6,703 nt of DNA from CAYXVU01 sp964468725 (lineage in GTDB: Bacteria > Acidobacteriota > Blastocatellia > UBA7656), in the NCBI GenBank assembly GCA_964468725.1, contig CAYXVU010000296.1, positions 1 to 6,703 of the forward strand. The letters run 5' to 3'. The notes under the pieces were generated by a model that ran no database searches, was not told the DNA's origin, and saw only the letters and a list, made by a program, of their open reading frames with translations. Positions 1-4,875 of the stretch are shown piece by piece (position 1 is the first letter of the stretch; each line of letters opens with the position of its first letter). The position numbers and the translations under genes are program-made.

Positions 1-6
1 GGCAGC

Positions 7-81
7 CTTTGGAGTGCGGCAGCCCCTCGCCACTTTGGTCTTAGCTTAAGAAAAGCGGCGTCGAGCCGCCGCACTCCAAAG
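7..81. repeat. Palindromic REP-like repeat with 14-bp perfect inverted arms
   Basis: The arm CTTTGGAGTGCGGC at 7-20 is matched by its exact reverse complement GCCGCACTCCAAAG at 68-81, with 47 bp between them. A second GC-rich hairpin (55-60 with 67-72) is nested against the right arm, and a small AGCGC/GCGCT hairpin follows at 80-92. The element lies in the noncoding 3' flank of the Uma2 gene. Perfect long arms, nested hairpins and intergenic location fit an interspersed REP/MITE-like element, but only one copy is in the window, so its repetitive nature is inferred. There is no transposase and no clear target-site duplication. The left edge is close to the window end, so the element may extend further. 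Confidence 0.6.
51..72 (-). terminator. Probable rho-independent terminator of the Uma2 gene
   Basis: Read on the minus strand, GCGGCG (72-67) pairs with CGCCGC (60-55) around a 6-nt loop. The stem is followed directly by TTTT (54-51) and then CTTAAG. It lies about 63 nt past the Uma2 stop codon. The stem is short and the U-tract is only four residues, so termination is plausible but not certain. The hairpin is part of the larger palindromic repeat, which may have been recruited as a terminator. Confidence 0.5.
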
Positions 82-134
82 CGCTTCGCGCTCCTGACAC
101 GCCATCGCAGTCGGCTTTAACTTGATACGTTGGC

Positions 135-740
135 TCACCAGATTTCTTTCAAGTCCAACGTAAAGCCTCGTAAAACCGGGTCGCCCGAAAGCGTTTGAGG
201 GTTGTTCAAGCAGACGACTTTTCTCTTTGGGCGATAGACATAGACGGTTTTCTCTTTCGGGTCAATGAGCCAGCCGAGCTTTGCGCCGCAAGCGATGTAC
301 TCTTCCATCTTCGCTTTCAGCAGGTTCATACCGTACGAACGCGAGCACAATTCGACGACGAAATCCGGGCAGATAGGCGGGAACTCTTCTTGCTCGTCTT
401 CGCTGAGCGTTTGCCAACGCGCGAGCTTGATCCATGAAAGATCAGGCGACCGCTTCGCGCCGTTGGGCAAGGTGAAGCAAGTGGATGAATCGAAGCCGAT
501 ACCTGTGCCGTCCGCTTCTGCCCAATCAGCAAACAGGCCGATGAGTTTGAAGTTACGTTTTCCTGTCACTCCTCCGGTTGGCGGCATAATGATTAACTCC
601 CCTTCGGCGGTTCGTTCGATGCGCCAATCGCGGTTGCGCTGACAGAATTCGAAGAACTCTTGATCGCTCATCCTCTGCACGATGGAGCCGAAATCCAAAA
701 CGATGGGTTGAGTTGGGGAGGAAGTGATCGCCTTGCTCAT
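135..740 (-). CDS. Uma2 family (DUF820) PD-(D/E)XK-like endonuclease-fold protein
   Basis: This 201-residue protein has the usual length and motif order of the Uma2/DUF820 family. An N-terminal segment (about 22-55) is followed by FDSSTCF (83-89), RSPDLSWI (97-104), PDFVVEL (125-131), KAKMEEY (142-148) and GWLIDPKEKTVYVYR (156-170). By analogy with PD-(D/E)XK nucleases, Asp100, Glu130 and Lys144 are the likely metal-binding and catalytic residues, and all are present. The family is abundant in cyanobacteria, Chloroflexi and Acidobacteria and is annotated as a putative restriction-like endonuclease, but its cellular substrate is not established. The ATG at 740 is preceded by AAAGGG at 751-756, a reasonable Shine-Dalgarno sequence. 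No partner methyltransferase or antitoxin gene lies beside it. The gene is divergent from the tRNA-Leu gene and ends before a hairpin terminator. It looks intact. Family assignment is firm; function is not. Confidence 0.92.
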   Translation of the reverse strand: MSKAITSSPTQPIVLDFGSIVQRMSDQEFFEFCQRNRDWRIERTAEGELIIMPPTGGVTGKRNFKLIGLFADWAEADGTGIGFDSSTCFTLPNGAKRSPDLSWIKLARWQTLSEDEQEEFPPICPDFVVELCSRSYGMNLLKAKMEEYIACGAKLGWLIDPKEKTVYVYRPKRKVVCLNNPQTLSGDPVLRGFTLDLKEIW

Positions 741-770
741 GGCATTTTCCCTTTCTTGCTGAACGCGGCA

Positions 771-796
771 ATTTTAACACATCAAGCGTCCGTCAA
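771..796 (-). promoter_or_regulatory. Possible promoter of the Uma2 gene
   Basis: On the minus strand there is TTGACG at 796-791 and TAAAAT at 776-771. Each is within one base or so of the sigma-70 consensus. The 14-nt spacing is shorter than the preferred 16-18, so either the promoter is weak or only the -10 element is used. The -10 box lies 30 nt upstream of the ATG at 740. Confidence 0.3.
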
Positions 797-831
797 ATTG
801 GCCAAACCGTTGCTTGCGAAGCTTTGCGATT

Positions 832-859
832 TTGCTTGATGCAAATCGTCGTTTATAAT
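832..859 (+). promoter_or_regulatory. Sigma-70-type promoter of tRNA-Leu
   Basis: A perfect TATAAT lies at 854-859. The best -35 candidate is TTGCTT at 832-837, with 16-nt spacing and only the TTG matching. Initiation about 7 nt beyond the -10 box would leave a 5' leader of roughly 8-10 nt before the mature tRNA end at 875. The -10 call is strong and the -35 weak. An imperfect inverted repeat (827-848) overlaps the -35 and spacer. Confidence 0.6.
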
Positions 860-874
860 CACCAAGTCCGTTTG

Positions 875-958
875 GCCGGGGTGGCGGAATGGCAGACGCA
901 GAGGACTTAAAATCCTCCGAGCCAAAAGCTCGTGCGGGTTCGACTCCCGCCCTCGGCA
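875..958 (+). tRNA. tRNA-Leu (anticodon UAA)
   Basis: The full cloverleaf can be drawn. The acceptor stem is GCCGGGG (875-881) with CCTCGGC (951-957), seven pairs including one G-U, plus discriminator A958. The anticodon stem is GAGGA (901-905) with TCCTC (913-917), around loop CTTAAAA with anticodon TAA at 908-910. A long variable arm CGAGC (918-922) with GCTCG (928-932) marks it as a class II tRNA. The T arm is GCGGG (934-938) with CCCGC (946-950), around TTCGACT. It reads UUA, and UUG by wobble. The 3' CCA is not encoded, since ATT begins at 958, so it must be added by nucleotidyltransferase. The downstream glycosyltransferase start is only 62 bp away. Confidence 0.97.
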
Positions 959-1020
959 TTCGTTCGATCTGACGATCAGAATCTCTTTCTCTCTATTTGT
1001 GAAGCGACTGAGGACTTCTT

Positions 1021-2349
1021 GTGACGATCAAACGTTCGCACGGTTTGCTCTTCCTGCTTGTCCTCGCGCTCTTCTTTCTCGGACTGATCTTCACTCGCAG
1101 GCTCGTTGATTTCCCCGTTTACTATGCCGCAGGCCAATCGTTGCTTGCCGGGCGGACAGATCTCTATTCGCCGACCTTCGCGCTCGGGGCGGTGATGGAT
1201 TATCGCTACCCCCCGTTTTTCCTGCTGGCCTGCGCGCCGCTCTGGGTGTTGCCCTATTCGGTAGCGGCTTATCTTTGGTATTGCGCCTCCGTCTTGCAAA
1301 TCATCGGATGCGTTCTCATGCTGCGCGCTCTGACCGGTCATCTTCCCATTCCGAAAGCCGCGATGCTGGTCATCTTCTTTACGGTTGCGCCCTACTTCGT
1401 GCAGCAATTGCATTATGGCAATGCTCATCTGCTGGTCATCTTTCTCCTCTTTGCCGCGCTCTATTTGTATGCTCGAGGCAAGGCGGCAACTTCGGCTCTG
1501 CTGCTGGCGTTGGCGATCACCATCAAGCTTGTACCCATCGGGTTGCTGCCCTATTTTGCGATCAAAAAGCAGTGGAAGTACCTCGTACTGGTCGCCACCT
1601 TTTTTCTCCTCATCAACCTTGCGCCCGCCAGCTATTTTGGTTTTCGACAAAACGCTGAGCTATTCAAAACTTGGTTTTCGCACGTCGTCATCCGACAGGA
1701 GTTTCATGAAACCAACGGGCCGATCAATCTATCGCTCAAAGGTCAGCTTCGCAGGTATTTCTCCGAGGTTGATTACACAGAGCGTGTGGATGGAGACGTA
1801 AATTATCCGGCCATTCACTTGGCAACCCTTTCACGCGCGCAAGTGGAGCGCATATGGATGCTGCTGGCGGGAGCGGTCTTTCTGTTAGCGCTCGGTCTGA
1901 TTTGGCGACGCTCACAACTGGCAGAGCAGACATCCGAGAAGGGAGAATCCGTCCGTCAGTCGCTCAGTGCAGAACAGACGAAGGAGTTTGTTTTCGCTAT
2001 CGGCTTATTGCTGTGTGTGATGTTATTTGTCGGGCCGCTGACATCGAAGATTTATTTCATCGCCTTGCTATGGCCGGTCTTCTTTCTCGCTGCCGATTCA
2101 TTTGCGGCCTCAACTCGTGCCGCGCGGCGCATCAGACGATGGCTATGGGTTACGGCAGCTTTGAACTTGATCTTGCCTTTGCTGCCGGGAAGCTCGATTC
2201 AGCGGTGGCTTCTGGTGTTGGGAGCAGATTTTTATGTGAATCTATTGCTGACAGGGTTGCTGGTTGTACACTCTTCGTTGCGTTCGCCTCTTGCAAAACC
2301 AGACGCCGCGCTGCAAAGACCAAACCCATCAACAACCAAAACGTCATGA
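1021..2349 (+). CDS. GT87 (DUF2029) family polytopic membrane glycosyltransferase
   Basis: This 442-residue integral membrane protein matches the GT87/DUF2029 GT-C pattern, the family of mycobacterial mannosyltransferase PimE. Members transfer sugar from a polyprenyl-phosphate donor on the outer face of the inner membrane. TM1 spans about 8-24 and is followed by VDFPVYYAAG (29-38). Asp30, in the first extracytoplasmic loop, is the probable catalytic base. YRYPP (61-65), HYGNAHLL (131-138), IKLVP (168-172) and NGPINLSLKG (232-241) are further family-like motifs. Other hydrophobic spans lie around 66-103, 113-151, 156-200, 277-295, 323-339, 343-362, 372-389 and 396-419. The start is GTG, chosen because AGGA lies at 1011-1014, six nt upstream. 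The gene may be read from the tRNA-Leu promoter. Its last 66 codons overlap the convergent ligase gene by 200 bp. Sugar and acceptor cannot be told from sequence. Confidence 0.86.
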   Translation: MTIKRSHGLLFLLVLALFFLGLIFTRRLVDFPVYYAAGQSLLAGRTDLYSPTFALGAVMDYRYPPFFLLACAPLWVLPYSVAAYLWYCASVLQIIGCVLMLRALTGHLPIPKAAMLVIFFTVAPYFVQQLHYGNAHLLVIFLLFAALYLYARGKAATSALLLALAITIKLVPIGLLPYFAIKKQWKYLVLVATFFLLINLAPASYFGFRQNAELFKTWFSHVVIRQEFHETNGPINLSLKGQLRRYFSEVDYTERVDGDVNYPAIHLATLSRAQVERIWMLLAGAVFLLALGLIWRRSQLAEQTSEKGESVRQSLSAEQTKEFVFAIGLLLCVMLFVGPLTSKIYFIALLWPVFFLAADSFAASTRAARRIRRWLWVTAALNLILPLLPGSSIQRWLLVLGADFYVNLLLTGLLVVHSSLRSPLAKPDAALQRPNPSTTKTS

Positions 2350-3769
2350 CCACTTCGCCGTCGCCGAAGTTGAAATGGAATAATGAACTGGCGTGGAAGG
2401 CGACGAACGCTCCCATCCCCCCCAATGTCAATCCCCATACGTCCCATCGCTGTTGCGCTCTGACTCGCTGGGCAAACCTCCACATCTCAAAAAAGAAGAT
2501 GGTCATAAACGCGCAATAAAACGCCAACGCCGGAAGCCCCCACCAAGTCGCAACCTGAATCGGCGTCGAGTGAAAATGCCCCGGCGGCAGTTTGCCATTG
2601 CCAAAGAGCTGAAAGCGCTCTTTCAAATTGCCTTCGCTGCCTTTGCCGATGCCAAAGAAGGGGTGCATTTTGATGAGTCGTAAGGCTTCGCCCCACACTT
2701 CGACGCGGTAGGCCGTGCTCCCCTCTTTAAGGTCTACAAACGAGATGCCGCGCGATTGTTGCAAGGCGAAGATCGCCACCGGAATGAAGACGACAGCAAA
2801 GAATACGGATGCAAGCAGAACGCGACGGCGCGCGCTGGCAAGCGCCATCACCGCTGTGGCGAGTACCAAACCAAATATGGCCGCTCGTGTCGAGGTCAGG
2901 ATGATCGTGCCAGCGATTAACAAGACCGAGGCTGCAAGACCGAGAGCCGCCGCAGAGGCTTTGCGTTTTTGGGAGATGAACAAACCTAATGCCAGAGCCG
3001 CGATGAGTTGCAGCACTTCGGCATAGGTTTCGTAGTGACTGTAGAAGCCTGAGACTCGGAAACTTCTTCCCGGCGATGTCGTCATGCCGAGCCGCGCGAT
3101 ACCGCTCTGCTGGGTGTTGACGAGGGCGCGCCGGGAAACGGTCGTCTCTCTGGTTGATTCGTTGCGTTGATAGATGACCGCAAGCCGCCCGCGCTGTTGG
3201 TCTACCAATTGAGAAATCTCTGCCGCCGTGCTGACCTTTTGCCCGTCCACCTTGATGATGACATCGCGCACGCGCAACCCGGCTCGCGCAAATGCCGAAT
3301 CGGTGCTGAGCGTATCAATCCGCACGCCGCGCCCTTTGGCCAATTGCCAGCCGCTATAGCCGACATTGACCAGACACGAAACGATCAACCCGTAACCGAG
3401 CAACTTGGCAAAGCGCAGGCTCGATACCCGATTGCAGACGAAATAGAAGGCAAGAAAGAAGGCGGGACTGCGTAGCCCCTTGATACTGATGAGAGGGTAA
3501 TACGACAAAAACGAGGACACGACGCAACAAGCAAAGAAGCCGAGCAGCGATAGGTCTACAGGCGTTCTCACGGTGCGGAGCTTGCGCGTGAGAAGCAACT
3601 CGACCGCCCATACCAGCATGCCAAAGAGATAGGCTCCCTGCGTCACGGCTATCGAATGCGGCGCAAAGACCGCATAGACGACGAGCGCAAAAGCAATCAG
3701 TCGTTGGCTGATGACGGCAACTGGGGAAAGGGCTTGGCCGAATGGTTGAGATAAATTCGTATCTGTCAA
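2150..3769 (-). CDS. O-antigen ligase/polymerase (Wzy_C, WaaL-like) with inserted PDZ-like domain
   Basis: This 539-residue protein probably joins or polymerises lipid-linked glycans at the periplasmic face of the inner membrane. I count 12 hydrophobic spans: about 20-41, 43-60, 71-91, 100-114, 122-142, 248-266, 272-290, 295-311, 316-337, 404-427, 443-462 and 473-488. Positive clusters (TRKLR, QKRK, ARRR, QRVRAQQR) fall on the cytoplasmic side. O-antigen ligase motifs are RVSGFYSHYETYA (238-250), TSTRAA (292-297), YRVEVWGEALRLIKMHPFFG (354-373) and GHFHSTPIQ (397-405), the last in the large periplasmic loop between TM9 and TM10. Residues 146-216 form a PDZ-like domain with ARAGL, DVIIKVDG and V179. 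A hydrophilic tail (493-539) lies antisense to the GT87 gene. The start is TTG at 3769, because TAG is in frame three codons upstream and the next Met (51) would lose TM1. AAGG lies about 9 nt upstream. Ligase and polymerase cannot be separated from sequence. Confidence 0.88.
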   Translation of the reverse strand: MTDTNLSQPFGQALSPVAVISQRLIAFALVVYAVFAPHSIAVTQGAYLFGMLVWAVELLLTRKLRTVRTPVDLSLLGFFACCVVSSFLSYYPLISIKGLRSPAFFLAFYFVCNRVSSLRFAKLLGYGLIVSCLVNVGYSGWQLAKGRGVRIDTLSTDSAFARAGLRVRDVIIKVDGQKVSTAAEISQLVDQQRGRLAVIYQRNESTRETTVSRRALVNTQQSGIARLGMTTSPGRSFRVSGFYSHYETYAEVLQLIAALALGLFISQKRKASAAALGLAASVLLIAGTIILTSTRAAIFGLVLATAVMALASARRRVLLASVFFAVVFIPVAIFALQQSRGISFVDLKEGSTAYRVEVWGEALRLIKMHPFFGIGKGSEGNLKERFQLFGNGKLPPGHFHSTPIQVATWWGLPALAFYCAFMTIFFFEMWRFAQRVRAQQRWDVWGLTLGGMGAFVAFHASSLFHFNFGDGEVVMTFWLLMGLVFAARRLVLQEANATKSVQPATLSAIDSHKNLLPTPEATAESSFPAAKARSSSKLP

Positions 3770-3784
3770 AAGTCTCTACCTTTT

Positions 3785-3832
3785 TCACACACCTTTCGGG
3801 CAAACATCCATATGCACATCGAAGAGTGCCAT
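3785..3832 (-). CDS. Possible 15-codon leader peptide upstream of the ligase gene
   Basis: On the minus strand GGGAGGAG (3846-3839) lies 8 nt (measured from GGAGG) before an ATG at 3832. That ATG opens a 15-codon ORF, MALFDVHMDVCPKGV, ending in TGA at 3787-3785. The stop is 15 nt upstream of the ligase TTG, in the same frame, with TAG at 3778-3776 also between them. This is the best ribosome-binding site in front of the ligase gene and it serves the mini-ORF, not the TTG. It could be a leader peptide that couples or tunes ligase translation, or the stub of a formerly longer N-terminus. No run of one amino acid suggests attenuation. The ORF is short enough to arise by chance; the Shine-Dalgarno sequence and its spacing are the argument for it. 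Confidence 0.35.
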   Translation of the reverse strand: MALFDVHMDVCPKGV

Positions 3833-4058
3833 TCTATTCTCCTCCCTAAAGCAAAGCAAACGCTCGACTGAGAATGAGCGCCTCTGCACATCGCTTCAGA
3901 AAAGCTCCCTTTTAGATTCCCTCAGCCTGCCGCAAGAACTGCCTTGACCGCATCAGCCCTTTAGTTTAGCCTGCATGTCGGGATGCGATAACCAAGACAA
4001 CCACGCCCAATCGGTTTCAGCGACTCGCAAGGCACGGAAGTTACGGGAGGTAAGAAGT
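3833..4058. other. Intergenic region between divergent ligase and small-gene cluster
   Basis: No convincing gene is seen here. On the minus strand it holds the strong Shine-Dalgarno sequence of the mini-ORF (3839-3846). A loose inverted repeat CGCTC (3861-3865) with GAGCG (3876-3880) has a 10-nt loop. On the plus strand TTGACC near 3944-3949 is a fair -35 element, but the sequence 17 nt further on (TAGCCT, about 3967-3972) is a poor -10, so a promoter for the rightward genes is only possible. GGGAGG at 4045-4050 is the ribosome-binding site of the gene starting at 4059. Confidence 0.3.
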
Positions 4059-4334
4059 ATGTCAGCCAATGTGAACGAAGAAGGAAATCTGCACGGCGAA
4101 CCATGCGCGCAATCGGAAGCAGCGGAAGAGGTCAGAAAAGCCTTTTCATCTTTGCCGCTCGGAGCGCGCGTCGAAACGCTCGTCAACGTGCAACTCGATA
4201 TGCTCGGCGATGTGGTCAACAAAATCGCCTCAGAGACTTCGAAAGTTTTTGATGATCTGGCCGACTCCATTAGCGGGGCGAAGCCTTGCCAAGAGGAGGA
4301 AGCGAAAGCGGACGAACCAGCCAGTCAAAGCTAA
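4059..4334 (+). CDS. Small acidic hypothetical protein, 91 residues
   Basis: I do not recognise this protein. The start is the ATG at 4059 rather than the in-frame ATG at 3975, because GGGAGG at 4045-4050 sits exactly 8 nt upstream of 4059 and nothing similar precedes 3975. The N-terminus (1-25) is polar and acidic. The centre (about 26-72, with SSLPLGARVETLVNVQLDML and later KVFDDLADSI) reads as two amphipathic helices with regular Leu/Val spacing. The C-terminus (75-91) is Glu/Ala/Ser-rich and probably disordered. Two cysteines lie outside the helical core (16 and 77). There is no signal peptide or membrane span, so it is likely cytoplasmic. It precedes the 4389 gene by 54 bp on the same strand. 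The helical core suggests a small oligomerising or partner-binding protein, but that is inference only. Confidence 0.7.
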   Translation: MSANVNEEGNLHGEPCAQSEAAEEVRKAFSSLPLGARVETLVNVQLDMLGDVVNKIASETSKVFDDLADSISGAKPCQEEEAKADEPASQS

Positions 4335-4388
4335 CGGCCAGTTTGTCGCTCCCCTCGAAAACCGCGATGGACAGACTGCGAGGTTGAT

Positions 4389-4727
4389 ATGAGCGAAGCG
4401 ATTCAGTTACAAGACCCGCTTTATAAGCTGACGATACGCTTTGGCAGCGGCGAGAAGATCACCTACATCGCCGATCAGCCGCTCGATGCCAAAGCCCTGT
4501 CGCCCGAGACGCGCTATGTCATTGTCAACGCCATATCTTGTGCCGATCCGAGCGAGTGCGTCGAGACCGCCGTCCTCAATCTCCGCGACGTGACGATGCT
4601 TAAGTCTGAAAAAGTCACCCTCGAACAATTGACCAGTCGACGGCGCAGCGCGGGCATTCGCTCAACCTCTGCGCCCGATCAGGACGACCGCTTGCCGAAG
4701 AGCCTGGTGCGGTTGAGGTTCATTTAG
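4389..4727 (+). CDS. Small hypothetical protein with beta-rich core, 112 residues
   Basis: I do not recognise this family. The ATG at 4389 has GAGG at 4380-4383, five nt upstream. Residues 11-75 look like a compact beta-rich domain. The strands are LYKLTIRFG (11-19), EKITYIAD (22-29), TRYVIVNAIS (41-50) and ETAVLNLRDVTMLKSEK (59-75), and a turn at 52-57 carries two of the charged residues and Cys51 and Cys57. The last part (about 83-112) is basic and polar, with RRR at 84-86, and is probably flexible. There is no signal peptide or membrane segment. Codon use resembles its neighbours, supporting a real gene. It lies 54 bp after the 91-residue gene and 148 bp before the dehydrogenase gene, so co-transcription is possible. 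The LNLRDVTML strand recalls small-barrel folds, but this resemblance is too weak to name. Confidence 0.75.
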   Translation: MSEAIQLQDPLYKLTIRFGSGEKITYIADQPLDAKALSPETRYVIVNAISCADPSECVETAVLNLRDVTMLKSEKVTLEQLTSRRRSAGIRSTSAPDQDDRLPKSLVRLRFI

Positions 4728-4875
4728 GGAAGCCTTCCGTCGCTGCGCCTGTGTCGTGTGCGCGTCCTTATCTGCTTGTGAAACGTTCTCTCTTTACCCA
4801 TCATCGGTTTTCGCCTCTTCTCTTCTGTTGCCGTTTCGGCGTTGGATTTCCCTTCATCTCTTTCAGGAGGCAACT

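Noticed and set aside
774..959. 61-codon open frame on the minus strand across the tRNA
   Set aside because: It is the complement of a complete tRNA-Leu and its promoter. The PRAGVEPARAF-like start is a well-known false translation of class II tRNA genes.
968..980. TCTGA-CGA-TCAGA hairpin as terminator of the tRNA gene
   Set aside because: The stem has only five mostly weak pairs, and the following ATCTCTTTCTCTC is not a clean U-tract.
976..1650. 224-codon open frame antisense to the GT87 gene
   Set aside because: It is highly charged with Arg, Lys, Gln and Glu runs, has no domain-like pattern, and lies wholly opposite hydrophobic GT87 codons, which is the expected shadow of a membrane protein gene.
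3354..3803. 149-codon open frame overlapping the ligase start in another frame
   Set aside because: It lies in a shifted frame over the ligase N-terminus, is rich in Arg, Cys and Ser without any hydrophobic pattern, and the ligase frame gives a coherent 12-TM protein instead.
3975..4058. 28-codon N-terminal extension of the 91-residue protein
   Set aside because: No Shine-Dalgarno sequence precedes the ATG at 3975, whereas GGGAGG sits 8 nt before the ATG at 4059.
4756..4875. 40-codon N-terminal extension of the dehydrogenase, or a leucine leader peptide
   Set aside because: The extension has no ribosome-binding site and does not match the family, which begins at the GTG at 4876 after AGGAGG. 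The region has no run of leucine codons suggesting attenuation.
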